A stretch of DNA of 64,000 nucleotides from Nostoc sp. ATCC 43529 (GCA_003326205.1 LWTK01000042.1:82919-146918); one strand, 5' to 3'. Shown: positions 17,289-26,021, counted from the stretch's first letter. Made by a program: numbers and translations. Notes: generated by a model from the sequence alone, not told the origin.

Positions 17289-17736
17289 ATTAACGATGCC
17301 TTTACCTCCTAGTATGAACGAGATTATTAACCAGGCACGGTCAGGTTGGCAAGCCAGCGCTGGACTTAAGAAGTACTGGACAAACTTAATTGGTGAATTT
17401 GTTCGAGAATGTGAATTTTGTTTAGATGGTGCAGTTTGGATTGAATTTCATTGGTATCTCAAAAATTTTGGACGAGATAGCGATAACGTAGCTGCTGCCG
17501 CCAAATTTATCATGGATGGTCTGGTTACAGGACAAGCAATCCGTAACGATAACTTGACAGTTATCCAATCACCTGTAGTTCATTATTATCATCGTAGTAG
17601 TGGTGATGATGGTGTGCTGTTGAGACTTTCACAATCACCTGACTTTCTGTTAGATAATTTTATTGTATCTAACCAATTTTCCCGAAACAGCTTAGAAAAG
17701 CATAGCCAAAAAATCACATATTTAGTGTCAATTTAA
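17278..17736 (+). CDS. RusA-like Holliday-junction resolvase
   Basis: ATG 17278 follows AAGGGGGTG and overlaps the end of the translocase gene by 11 bases. The protein shows the RusA pattern: MPLPPSMNEIINQ at the start, then FGRDSDNVAAAAKFIMDGL with the conserved Asp residues, then IRNDNLTVIQ. RusA dimers resolve four-way junctions. The C-terminal 40 residues after HYYHRSSGDD are an unrelated extension. Its coupling to the translocase suggests processing of transferred or replicating DNA. Confidence 0.75.
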   Translation: MIFELTMPLPPSMNEIINQARSGWQASAGLKKYWTNLIGEFVRECEFCLDGAVWIEFHWYLKNFGRDSDNVAAAAKFIMDGLVTGQAIRNDNLTVIQSPVVHYYHRSSGDDGVLLRLSQSPDFLLDNFIVSNQFSRNSLEKHSQKITYLVSI

Positions 17737-17761
17737 CTTATAGATATATTGGATTTAAAGG

Positions 17762-18250
17762 ATGACGATAATGTTACGTTATAAAGACTACCGTCAGTTA
17801 ATCGATCGGGTAAATGCAGGCAAGAATATTAACCTATGGGGCAAGCCAAATATTGGTAAGACTCTTACTGTTAAAAACTGTTTACTCAAGGATATTAACT
17901 TAGAGTCTGTTTACCTCAATCTTGAATATCCTTTTAGTGTGGATCATCTATTCAACGCTATTCCTATTAGCTTCAGTTTTTACTACCAGCAGGATTGGCA
18001 AAATATCATAAGCGAATTATCTGATGGTTATAATAGGCTGCTGGTGATAGATAATTTTGATAGATTGCATTTTGTTAGCAATACTTTTAGCCACGACTTA
18101 TTCCGATTACAACAGTTAGCTCAACTAGAAAATTTTTCTTTACTGTTAATATCTCGTATGCCGCTAGAATATTTCCATTTTCCAGATTTTGCTAACTATT
18201 TTGAAAAATTGGAATTGAACGAAACTAATACTTGGACTTTTGGACAGTAG
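17762..18250 (+). CDS. Small P-loop ATPase, 162 aa
   Basis: A Walker A motif (GKPNIGKT) near residue 27 and a Walker B (RLLVIDNFDRL) near residue 95 are followed by LLLISRMPLEYF, a sensor-like strand. The size and layout fit a minimal STAND/AAA-type ATPase with no C-terminal lid. The start may be ATG 17762 or ATG 17771. It is the last gene of the co-directional block, separated by 25 bp from the RusA-like gene. Its role is unknown; powering assembly or DNA handling is plausible. Confidence 0.65.
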   Translation: MTIMLRYKDYRQLIDRVNAGKNINLWGKPNIGKTLTVKNCLLKDINLESVYLNLEYPFSVDHLFNAIPISFSFYYQQDWQNIISELSDGYNRLLVIDNFDRLHFVSNTFSHDLFRLQQLAQLENFSLLLISRMPLEYFHFPDFANYFEKLELNETNTWTFGQ

Positions 18251-18276
18251 ATATATTGTTTGTAAATATCGTTTTT

Positions 18277-18344
18277 GGTGATATTTTACTCCGGGTGGAG
18301 TGTTGTTTTAAGCAACAAAGCAAGTTCGACTCTTGCTATCACCA
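18277..18344 (+). tRNA. tRNA-like sequence, non-canonical (68 nt)
   Basis: A 7-bp acceptor stem (GGTGATA with TATCACC) and a perfect T-arm (GCAAG, loop TTCGACT, CTTGC) are directly visible, as is an unpaired discriminator A. A D-arm-like hairpin (ACTC/GAGT) and an anticodon-like stem (TGTTG/CAACA) enclose the loop TTTTAAG, which would give anticodon TTA. An alternative stem pairing leaves a six-base loop. The total is short for a bacterial tRNA, the 8-9 linker is too long and the variable region too short. It is either a decayed tRNA or an unusual tRNA-like RNA; the anticodon cannot be trusted. No CCA is encoded. Confidence 0.4.
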
Positions 18345-18520
18345 TTGGGAATGAAACTACTACTGAGACTGAAAATTAACAAGTACATATCTATTAAATA
18401 GTTTTGGAGTTGTTAATAGAGTAAGGGGTAGGTTAGTAGTGTAGTTCTCAGCAAATCCCAATTCATGCCGGGGCAAGAGTAATTAAAAACCTTGTAACCT
18501 GCATTTTGGAGGGATGAATT

Positions 18521-19786
18521 ATGTTGAAGAAGTTTGCGTTTAATTGCTTGAGGAACTTTAATGCTGCTTTTGGAATGGTGTCTTTGACTGCTATTGGTTT
18601 GGGCGCTATAGCAACTTTTTCTGGTTTGGGTTTATTGTACTTAGCTAGGGGCGGATTTCCAATTGTTGAGGAAGAACGCTCTGAACAAATTGCCTCTATC
18701 GGCACTGGTGCTATTGTATTGGGCTTTACCGGAATTATTTTTGCTTCCTTGGGCGGTGCTTTCTTAAGTGTTGTTGAAGAATTGGGGGAAACTAATTCGA
18801 GTAGAGAAACTGCAAAAATAGCTGACACGAAACCGCTTGTATTAACCAAACCTGAGAGCTTTGAAAAATCTGATTGTCTGCCTTCAATTTACACTTACAC
18901 GGTGATGAATTTTGAGGGGTATTCTGATTTAAAGGGCTTGGTTGTTTGCAGATTTGAGGAAGAACTGTATCGGAAATTGGTACTTTACGAGGAATTACGT
19001 TCTCACCACATTGACGACTTGACAGTAATCTGTGATGAAATTGATCCAGACAAATTAATTGGACAAACCTTTTCCTCATATAAGCCTTTACCTTGTGAAG
19101 CTTTAGAGGAACATTTAGATATACACCGACGCTATGTTAATGCAGTTAATAGCGAAGAATTTACTTCTTGCTATTTGCAAGTGTGTGCTGGGTGTAAGTT
19201 ACTGTATGGTGCCAATAATATTGTTTGTGGCATTCATCCATACGGATGGTTTGAAGATGGTTGCTGTCCAGATAAGCAATGGGATGAACGTAAGGCATTG
19301 TTTCCATTTGAAGATGATGCTGTTGTCGAAAGCTTAAATAGAGAAATATCGTCCAATCAGGCGAATATTTGCAAGTTTTACGGCGACCTTATTTTGTGGG
19401 ATGAATACGCTAATCGTAGGTTTTCTTTTTCTTATTCCGGTATCTTGCTGAAACATTCTGATAGACTGCTTGAGCTTGGTACGGAAGCGAGACTTCTTTC
19501 CTACATCCAGTATTTCCGCACTCGAAATATAGTGGTCTTTGACTACGTAGCATCAGGGCGAGTTTCGGAGTTTACGAAGGAACTTAAGGGCATAGCTAAA
19601 ATCGAGGTTGATGGTGATGAGATATCTATCTTTTTTGATATATATGCGCCTTGTCACCGCTTTCGCCGTGATGGTGTAGCGCTGCATCCTTACTCAACTT
19701 TTGTTCCTCAAGAACTCAAATATAACTACAACTTGGTTAGTTACGTCAACTACCTTAAGAGTAAAAAATCTGGAGTGCTGGGATGA
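18521..19786 (+). CDS. Cys-containing membrane protein of unknown function, 421 aa
   Basis: Two transmembrane helices lie in the first 90 residues (MVSLTAIGLGAIATFSGLGL and IGTGAIVLGFTGIIFASLGG). The cytoplasmic remainder holds a Cys-rich segment (SCYLQVCAGCKLLYGANNIV, then CG and GCC) that could bind metal, and a C-terminal RHRFRR-like basic patch. GGAGGGATGAATT precedes the ATG. The stop overlaps the ATG of a 26-codon Cys-rich gene (ATGA). No family recognised. Confidence 0.6.
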   Translation: MLKKFAFNCLRNFNAAFGMVSLTAIGLGAIATFSGLGLLYLARGGFPIVEEERSEQIASIGTGAIVLGFTGIIFASLGGAFLSVVEELGETNSSRETAKIADTKPLVLTKPESFEKSDCLPSIYTYTVMNFEGYSDLKGLVVCRFEEELYRKLVLYEELRSHHIDDLTVICDEIDPDKLIGQTFSSYKPLPCEALEEHLDIHRRYVNAVNSEEFTSCYLQVCAGCKLLYGANNIVCGIHPYGWFEDGCCPDKQWDERKALFPFEDDAVVESLNREISSNQANICKFYGDLILWDEYANRRFSFSYSGILLKHSDRLLELGTEARLLSYIQYFRTRNIVVFDYVASGRVSEFTKELKGIAKIEVDGDEISIFFDIYAPCHRFRRDGVALHPYSTFVPQELKYNYNLVSYVNYLKSKKSGVLG

Positions 19787-19863
19787 ATAAGGAAGTTTCT
19801 AAAAGCTGCGGGTGCAAGTCGGAAAAATCGCATTTTTGCAATTTCTGTATCTTGGATTGGTAA
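19783..19863 (+). CDS. 26-aa Cys-rich peptide, translationally coupled
   Basis: The ATG shares bases with the TGA of the 421-aa protein (ATGA), the strongest form of translational coupling. The peptide has two Cys pairs (CGC at residues 9-11 and CNFC at 19-22) separated by a His-containing loop, a tiny zinc-ribbon-like pattern, and ends ILDW. It is short enough to be missed by automatic gene finders. No family is known to me. The overlap and Cys spacing argue against chance, but the length keeps confidence moderate. Confidence 0.45.
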   Translation: MNKEVSKSCGCKSEKSHFCNFCILDW

Positions 19864-20057
19864 TTTCTAAAATTCAACAGCTACAAATTTTGGAAAACTT
19901 GGTTCGTCTAATTGCTTAAAGGCAATTTACCCTCCTTCCTCCTGCTGGTAGATGGGATAGGTGTAAAAGCTTTCACTCAGTACGGGGGTTTCCCCCCGCT
20001 ACTGGGTGGCAAGCCGCTACAACGCCGCCCATCAGTAATTCATGGAGGAATCACATT

Positions 20058-20564
20058 ATGTCTGCTTTTGCAATATCACCTTTTGTGCAATCTGTTAACG
20101 ATGTTTTGTTTCCAATCGAGTTGTTTTTGATTATCTTCCCAATCTTGTACGTGATTTTTATCCCTGCTCAATCAGCATCACTTCAAGTTAGTAATAGCGC
20201 TGCGGTGATTTCTGAAGAGTCGCCAGTTTTGGAAACTCAGGGGGATTTGACTGTTGTTGGTGCTGTTTCTAATGAGAAAGAATTTTCTGAACCAGAATCT
20301 TCGATTATTGAAACTGCACCGCCACTTGTTGAAACTAGGTTTACGGATGAAGCCAGACAACTTGTGCTAGTAGACGTTACCGAAGAGAGGAAGAAGCTTT
20401 TAGATTTAGGTGCGCGGAAGCTGCGACAGTTCTGCAAGGAACGCCAGATTCAAGGCTATTCTACCGTCTATAACCGTAAAAAACTCGATGGACTCGTTGA
20501 CTTTCTGATCGCACAACAAGTGACTTCTGCTCAAGTGGTCGAGTTTGTGGAAATGCTTGCTTAG
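20058..20564 (+). CDS. Single-pass membrane protein with SAP/Rho-N-like C-terminus, 168 aa
   Basis: The ATG follows GGAGGAATCACATT. The first 35 residues contain one transmembrane helix (LFLIIFPILYVIFIP); residues 40-110 are Ser/Glu-rich linker. The last 50 residues (LLDLGARKLRQFCKERQIQG, then NRKKLDGLVDFLIA) resemble a SAP or Rho N-terminal helix-extended-helix motif that binds nucleic acid. A membrane-tethered DNA-binding protein would fit the DNA-translocation theme of the block. The upstream 200 bp include a hairpin-rich G+C patch (about 19975-20035). Confidence 0.55.
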   Translation: MSAFAISPFVQSVNDVLFPIELFLIIFPILYVIFIPAQSASLQVSNSAAVISEESPVLETQGDLTVVGAVSNEKEFSEPESSIIETAPPLVETRFTDEARQLVLVDVTEERKKLLDLGARKLRQFCKERQIQGYSTVYNRKKLDGLVDFLIAQQVTSAQVVEFVEMLA

Positions 20565-20646
20565 AGTTTGATGAAAAGCCTCGGTAAAAACTGGGATTTC
20601 AAAACTACTTCCTTGAGATAGGATGGTGTTTGCTTGATAATTCTTT

Positions 20647-21102
20647 CTATTGAGGTTGAGCTTCCAAGATGCGTCCTATACTTCTTGGCGATAATGTCGG
20701 TAATCCCCTCCGAGTAGCTTCCTCAGCTACCTGCGTATGGTAATGGTGCTTTGAACGACTGGGTTTTCGGTTCTTGCTCCATTCGCTGATTTCAACGATT
20801 TTGCTCGCCTCTGTACTTTTGCACTTCTTAGGTCTACCGACGTTGACACCTAAAACCTCGTTAGCTTTTGCGATCGCCCCCTCCTGGGTTTCTGACAAGA
20901 TGGTACTTGATGTCCATCTTTTTTTCCACTTTGCTATTGAGTTTTCGGTTACGCCAATCTCTTGGGCTAAAGCTACATATTTTTTGCCTTCGTTTAGTCC
21001 CAGCAGAATTTTCGCTCTTTTGCTAACTTCATCGCTGCTGGTCGCTGCTATGTGCTCTAGTGCTTGCTTTTCAATAGAATTTAGTATTTGAAGACGAGGC
21101 AT
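20647..21102 (-). CDS. HTH protein, probable IS630-type transposase N-terminal half
   Basis: The 151-residue product starts with a helix-turn-helix (ALAQEIGVTENSIAKWKKRW) and carries a second, winged region (THVAEEATRRGL-like, ending SPRSIGRILEAQPQ) as in the N-terminal DNA-binding half of IS630-family transposases. No DDE catalytic half follows downstream on the minus strand. It is either the first ORF of a truncated element or a domesticated HTH protein. Terminal inverted repeats were not found. Confidence 0.55.
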   Translation of the reverse strand: MPRLQILNSIEKQALEHIAATSSDEVSKRAKILLGLNEGKKYVALAQEIGVTENSIAKWKKRWTSSTILSETQEGAIAKANEVLGVNVGRPKKCKSTEASKIVEISEWSKNRKPSRSKHHYHTQVAEEATRRGLPTLSPRSIGRILEAQPQ

Positions 21103-21303
21103 CTAAAAATTTACCCCTCTTTACTGTACAATTTTGCCAAATGGAATGAAGCCTGATATACTTTTTTTGTAGAGTCCATTTTTCCTAAAGATTCACTCAA
21201 AGCCCTGGTGCAAACAGAGCTTTGAGAAAAAAACAAACCCACCTGTTACTAAGACAGGACGGAATTTTGTTTTGTCAATTTAGTTATCTAGAGACATCAT
21301 ATC

Positions 21304-21495
21304 ATGAGTTTACACAGTTTTACAAATCTTTCTTCGGATAGATGCTTTTTGTGCCAATATCAGTGCCTTAAATATCTCTTCAGTTGTATTAGTTGTCAAT
21401 GGGTTGAGAATAATAGTTACTGCGGGAGAAAATCTCTCAAAGAGAATCTTCTGGTAGGTAATTTTTGGTATTTACAAGAATTAATTATTTTTTAA
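21304..21495 (+). CDS. Possible small Cys-rich protein, 63 aa
   Basis: The frame encodes six Cys in the pattern CFLCQYQC, then CISC, then YC, which could be a zinc-binding knuckle. There is no clear ribosome site and it lies between a transposase remnant and the ParB-like gene. I list it with low confidence because the Cys spacing is unlike random sequence; it could equally be a chance frame. Confidence 0.3.
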   Translation: MSLHSFTNLSSDRCFLCQYQCLKYLFSCISCQWVENNSYCGRKSLKENLLVGNFWYLQELIIF

Positions 21496-21624
21496 AATAA
21501 TCAATTTTCCCAAGAGATAGAAGCGCTGCAAATGTTGCTGTATAGGCTTTTCCTGCTTTATTTTTGGGATTTTCACTTCTTAAAATTATCTTTTGACTGA
21601 CAATTTGTGAACCGGAGTATAAAT

Positions 21625-22809
21625 ATGTCTCTTGTGCAGAATCCGGCAATCGTATATATTTCGCCTACGGAGTTGGTTGTTCATCCGAAGCTGATAGAAA
21701 TATATGGTGAGAATGAGGAACGTCCCGCTTTAGAAAAAAGTATCTCGGAAAAAGGGATTCTTGAATCTTTAAAGGTATCTGCACGTACTGGTGTGAATGT
21801 GGTATTGGCAGGTAAGTGTCGCTTGCAGATAGCTCGCAAGCTCTTAATTTCCTCTGTGAAAGTGGAATTTGTTGAGTCTGGTTCGCCTGAAGAAGATTTG
21901 AAACTAGTGCTTGACTTTAATCTCCACCGGGAAGGTGGGAAGACTCATTACCAGAAATTTCACGAGGGGCAGTACTGGGAGAGCGTACTTCGTCCCCAAG
22001 CGAAAGAAAGACAAAGGGAGAGTGCTCGTCGTTTGAATGAATCGAAGTGTTCAAATTTGAATCATTCGATAAATGAGAGTAAGTCTCAATTAAAGAAGGG
22101 TAAACCCGTGATTCGGGAGGTCTCGGAGAATCTAAATATAAGTGTTGGTAGTTATCACAAGGGCAAGAAAGTTTTTGAATTAATTTCTCAATTACGAGAA
22201 CTGGAAAAATTTAAGGCAGTTGTTGCACTGGAGATGGAGTTTAACCGAAGTATTGATGCAGCGTACAAATTTGTTTGCAATCAAGATATCTGTTACCAGG
22301 TAATAGACCTGATTGAAGCAGATGAGATAGGTAGTATAGGCGATGGTATTGCTTGGATGCTGAATGGCGATCGCAATCCGTTTCGGCGTTTCCAGCTTGA
22401 CCAAGTATATCAATTCAAAAAGAGACTGCGGCCCGAATTGGAAATTGTGGGACGGGTTATTGATATAACTAATGAGTTTGTTGTGTTTGGATTGAGGAAT
22501 TTAGTGAATATGAGCTTAGAAATTGTGAATCTACGTCCGCGACAAATTGATGCAGAATTGCAGGATGAACCATCTGCGTCACAAAGGAAGAGAATATTTC
22601 ACTTAATGCAAAAGTTTAGTGATGTTTTCCCAGTTCAGGTGTCTTTAGCGGAGTTATTGAAACTACCAAATTTAACTGAGAAAGAGGAGGTTCTGTTGCG
22701 GATGTATGAGTCTGACGTATTTGAAAAAACTTGGGAGGATTATAAGACCCAAATGAAAGGAATGGAAGTATCTACAAATAGAAAAAAGGATAAAATTCGT
22801 GCTGCATAG
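21625..22809 (+). CDS. ParB-like (ParB/Spo0J N-terminal domain) DNA-binding protein
   Basis: ATG 21625 follows CCGGAG and is preferred over GTG 21607. Residues 10-110 fit the ParB N-terminal domain (ISPTELVVHPKL, then EKSISEKGILESLKVSARTG, VVLAGKCRLQIARKL, VEFVESGS). A central helical part around residues 150-190 may form the HTH (IREVSENLNISVGSYHKGKK). The C-terminal 200 residues are unassigned. No ParA is visible in the window, so it may be a plasmid-encoded regulator or replication accessory instead of a partition protein. It precedes the primase-like gene by about 560 bp. Confidence 0.65.
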   Translation: MSLVQNPAIVYISPTELVVHPKLIEIYGENEERPALEKSISEKGILESLKVSARTGVNVVLAGKCRLQIARKLLISSVKVEFVESGSPEEDLKLVLDFNLHREGGKTHYQKFHEGQYWESVLRPQAKERQRESARRLNESKCSNLNHSINESKSQLKKGKPVIREVSENLNISVGSYHKGKKVFELISQLRELEKFKAVVALEMEFNRSIDAAYKFVCNQDICYQVIDLIEADEIGSIGDGIAWMLNGDRNPFRRFQLDQVYQFKKRLRPELEIVGRVIDITNEFVVFGLRNLVNMSLEIVNLRPRQIDAELQDEPSASQRKRIFHLMQKFSDVFPVQVSLAELLKLPNLTEKEEVLLRMYESDVFEKTWEDYKTQMKGMEVSTNRKKDKIRAA

Positions 22810-22972
22810 GTAGCTGTGGGCTGCTAATTTAGTAGATAATTTGTCCCACAATTTAACATTACTTACTAGATTAGCATCTCAATACTGATTACAGTACAAG
22901 TTAACTTTTTTGAGTGCTGAACTCCTATAAAGATATTTGACTGTTTTTTGTTTTTTAACTCGGTGGTGGAGT

Positions 22973-23137
22973 ATGAGTAATTTCATCTTCACCAGTTGTA
23001 CTAACAAGAGCCAATATGGGGTGACACTTGTGGGTGTTACTAGCTTTGCATTGTCATCCCAAAACTCTTTTGTCGATTTAGTGACAACTTCGCTAGAACT
23101 GCCTCATTTAAATAATTACCAAAAAAAAGTTGGGTAG
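22973..23137 (+). CDS. Possible small protein, 54 aa
   Basis: ATG 22973 is preceded by GGTGGTGGAGT, an acceptable ribosome site, and opens a 54-codon frame (MSNFIFTSCTNKSQYGVTLV...). The peptide is neutral, with a Val/Ser/Leu-rich middle. No family recognised. It sits in the gap between the ParB-like gene and the probable replication region, so a small regulatory role is conceivable, but it may be spurious. Confidence 0.25.
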   Translation: MSNFIFTSCTNKSQYGVTLVGVTSFALSSQNSFVDLVTTSLELPHLNNYQKKVG

Positions 23138-23169
23138 TCGCATTGTTGTTGGTGAAGCGTGTTGGACTA

Positions 23170-23310
23170 AATCTTAGCCTAAGCTTACGTATGTCTAAGC
23201 CTAAACAAGTATAAACCTTTGTTTGCTTTCAACCACGAGACGATTACCAGTCGTCTCCAACAAGCGGATAACCAACCGCTTAAACATAAAAATTTCAAAT
23301 TTAGGCTAAC
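23170..23310. other. Hairpin- and repeat-rich region upstream of the primase-like gene (candidate origin)
   Basis: Two adjacent hairpins are visible: GAGACGA with TCGTCTC at 23237-23257, and AAGCGG with CCGCTT at 23262-23281. A short motif recurs in both orientations around them (CTTAGCCTAAG near 23173, CTAAGCCTAAAC near 23195, TTTAGGCTAAC near 23300). Repeats and hairpins directly upstream of a primase-like initiator gene are typical of plasmid replication origins. Function as an origin is inferred from position and structure only. Confidence 0.4.
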
Positions 23311-23367
23311 ACATTTTGACCAACAGCGAGGCTACCTGATGCACAAAAATCATCAGGACAGTCACTC

Positions 23368-25593
23368 ATGTTCCAAGAAAATTTCTCTTCAGATGTCGAG
23401 AACAAGCCCCAATTAAGTCTTTCACAGCCTTCAAAAAAGAAAATCAAACCCCACCTGCCCGCCGAATCCGTGGGCAAACGCTACGTAGAACGCTTTTGGC
23501 ATCCATTTGGGGCGATAGTTGCACCTTCTTTAGTAGAAGGTGCAAAACCAGCATGGCGCACTATCGATTATTATCTCCAACCCTCCCAACTGTGGAACCT
23601 GCACCAAGACAAGTCGAAACTAGTAGGTCTGCGCTTTAACGACACAACTCGTTACGCCACAATCGATTTAGACTTAGAAGGCGACTACCATAACATTGAA
23701 TCCATAAATCGCATCAAAGCAGCGTTAGAGGACATCGGCATAGTCGATATCATCATCCTCCAGTCCAGCTTTAGTGGCGGATATCACCTGATCCTAACCT
23801 TTGCTTCCTCCCTGCCCACTTTTGCCCTAGCCTGCGCCCTAGAGATTACCTTGAGAAGTGCAGGCTTTATACTGCGTCAAGGACACCTAGAAATCTTCCC
23901 CAATACCAAACCATATAGTGGCAAACAAATAACTAACTACAAAGCCATCCGTTGCCCCATGCAACCGGGTAGCGGGTCATTTTTACTTAATGATGACCTA
24001 CAACCAATTAGCGACTCAGTTTCTATCTTCCTCGACTATTGCGATCGCGCCGCAAGTCGGCAAGATTTAACCAAACTCAAACGGGTAGCGAACAAAGCCA
24101 AAAAACAAATTTCACGGGAGAGATATCACAAGCAAGAATCTGCTAACATTGTACAGTGGCGTGCCAACTGGGAAGAAATCATCAGCACAGGCTGGACAGG
24201 AAAAGGACAAACAAACACCCTCCTACAAATCTTCGTAGGGTACGGAATCGTCTTTTTAGACTTAGAGAGTGATAAATTAGTCGAATTTTGCCTTACTACC
24301 GCAATTAACGCCCCTGGCTACAGCCAATATTGCCGACACCAACACGAAATCGAAGCTAGAGTGCGGCATTGGGTAGAATCCACAATTAGCAACAAATGGT
24401 ACAGCGCCTACATTAGTTATCCCGAAAGGTTGTTGGGTACATTCGCCAACACCTTTGCAGAAGCCATCGCAGGCATTAGCAGCATCCATAAACCCAAAGA
24501 CAACGTAATCCCATTTGACCGTCGTAAGCAACAGAACTGGGAACGCAGCCAACAAGCCCAACAACGCATCCAGATAGTAGTAAGGGCAATAGAGTGGGAT
24601 AGAGGCTTACCAGCAGGGCCTACTGAACGAGGAAAAGCGATACGTGCTGAGTACAAGCGCCGCTTTCACAAAACTATCTCACAAGAGACACTACAAAAAC
24701 ATTTGCATTTGTGGCATCCTACGCGCTACATCTTAGATCCGTGGGCAGAAAATAGCTCAAACCCTTATCAATCAAGCAATGACGGGCAATTTAATAGTTT
24801 TCAAAACTCATTTGCAAAACAAGGTGCTGAAAACCGTTATCAAATCGGGAATTACGGTCATTTTTTCTATATGAAGGTTTTTTGTAATTGCTTACCGCCT
24901 GCTGCCGATGCCCCTACAGGGCAGCAGGCGGTAGCAAGTTTTGAAGAAGTTGCTGTGTCTGTAGGGGAATTGTTTGTACCACAGGTACAAGATGAATCTG
25001 AGGAAATTAATACTAATTTCAAAGAATTGAATTTATTACAACCAGAAGATTTGTCTTTAACTTCAGGTGCCAATAATTCTGATAATTCATCAGTTTCTTC
25101 AAATATTATACAATTAGCTGAAAACGTTAATCAAAGTACTTCAGATAAGGATTTTAAATACCTTTCTAACCCCAGCGCGGCTGAAAATTACAATAACAAA
25201 AACTTATTGATCAATTCTGCCAGTATTCTGTTTACTGCATCTACAGCTGCAATTGTGCCGTCTGAAATCTCACAAAAAGCCGAAGTTAGCGAGCAAAGTA
25301 CACCTTCAGGCGACTCAGCAGCCGCTCTCGCTTTGGCAGAACTGAAGAAACTGACTAAGTTGCGACTCCAAGCAGCATCCCACGCCAAACGTGTAGCTAG
25401 AGAGTATTGCCTAATTGCGCGACGCTTGATAGGAGGCAGGGAACGCGAAAGACTGGAGCAGAGTGCCAAAATGCAATTCTATCTCGATTCAGGTAACAAA
25501 ACCCTAATTGCAGAAGCCAACGAGTGGGCAGCTGCTAATCCTGGGTGCCTACCGTTTTCGTTGGAGTTAGCGTTTCAAGAAGGTGAGACGTAA
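23368..25593 (+). CDS. Primase-like (AEP-type) replication protein, 741 aa
   Basis: Near residue 97 lies TIDLDLEGD, a D-x-D metal-binding motif, and near residue 134 SFSGGYHLIL, a G-Y-H motif; IRCPMQPGSGSFLLNDD follows at about residue 195. This order matches archaeo-eukaryotic primase/Prim-Pol proteins used as plasmid replication initiators in cyanobacteria. The middle (residues 270-480) is helical, possibly the PriCT region, and a low-complexity Ser/Asn linker leads to a helical C-terminus. Two hairpins and short repeats lie upstream. The protein is the best evidence that part of this window is, or derives from, a replicon. Confidence 0.65.
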   Translation: MFQENFSSDVENKPQLSLSQPSKKKIKPHLPAESVGKRYVERFWHPFGAIVAPSLVEGAKPAWRTIDYYLQPSQLWNLHQDKSKLVGLRFNDTTRYATIDLDLEGDYHNIESINRIKAALEDIGIVDIIILQSSFSGGYHLILTFASSLPTFALACALEITLRSAGFILRQGHLEIFPNTKPYSGKQITNYKAIRCPMQPGSGSFLLNDDLQPISDSVSIFLDYCDRAASRQDLTKLKRVANKAKKQISRERYHKQESANIVQWRANWEEIISTGWTGKGQTNTLLQIFVGYGIVFLDLESDKLVEFCLTTAINAPGYSQYCRHQHEIEARVRHWVESTISNKWYSAYISYPERLLGTFANTFAEAIAGISSIHKPKDNVIPFDRRKQQNWERSQQAQQRIQIVVRAIEWDRGLPAGPTERGKAIRAEYKRRFHKTISQETLQKHLHLWHPTRYILDPWAENSSNPYQSSNDGQFNSFQNSFAKQGAENRYQIGNYGHFFYMKVFCNCLPPAADAPTGQQAVASFEEVAVSVGELFVPQVQDESEEINTNFKELNLLQPEDLSLTSGANNSDNSSVSSNIIQLAENVNQSTSDKDFKYLSNPSAAENYNNKNLLINSASILFTASTAAIVPSEISQKAEVSEQSTPSGDSAAALALAELKKLTKLRLQAASHAKRVAREYCLIARRLIGGRERERLEQSAKMQFYLDSGNKTLIAEANEWAAANPGCLPFSLELAFQEGET

Positions 25594-25833
25594 TGGCTGA
25601 ATTTCACAGGTGAGAGTGATTTGGATGCCTATACGGGTACATGGGATTGAAAACAGTTTGCCGCAATGGAATGTATTCTGTATTAACAGTATTTTGAAAA
25701 CAGAAATATCCGCCATTTAATTCTATTACAACTGATTTATTAAGTCTGAGTAGTTTCTCCCAGTCCTTTTGACATTCTTTGATATGTACTCATTTCTTTT
25801 AATACGAATTCGTGCAGTTGTAGTAACAGCAAT

Positions 25834-26021
25834 TTAGTGACTATGGCGATGGTGAATATCTCTCTTGTGAGGATGGTTGTGATAGATAATCATCGTGTGT
25901 TCGTGAAGATGGTTGTGAGGTTCGCCTATAGCTATCCCCTCATCGTGGTTATGCTGATGGTATTCATCGTGGATGTGTTTATGTTCATGCACACTAGGAT
26001 AGTGGAGATGTTCGTGTTCAT
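25834..26021 (-). pseudogene. Displaced His-rich C-terminal tail of the metal-efflux MFS gene
   Basis: On the minus strand this segment encodes sixty residues dominated by His in two imperfect repeats (HEHLHYPSVHEHKHIHDEYH, and a second copy ending IHHRHSH). It has no start codon of its own except a TTG inside the adjacent insertion element. Joining it to the MFS gene across the 26022-28968 element, with one copy of the 5-bp target duplication (ATGAA on the minus strand), gives an uninterrupted frame reading ...SPQEHE-HEHLHYP.... Such His-rich tails bind nickel, cobalt or zinc in NrsD/NreB-like exporters. Confidence 0.85.

Noticed and set aside
19912..20130. 72-aa plus-strand frame before the SAP-like membrane protein
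   Set aside because: It reads through a hairpin-rich noncoding patch and overlaps the better supported gene starting at 20058.
24277..24656. Minus-strand frames inside the primase-like gene
   Set aside because: They are shadows of the long plus-strand frame and have no independent features.
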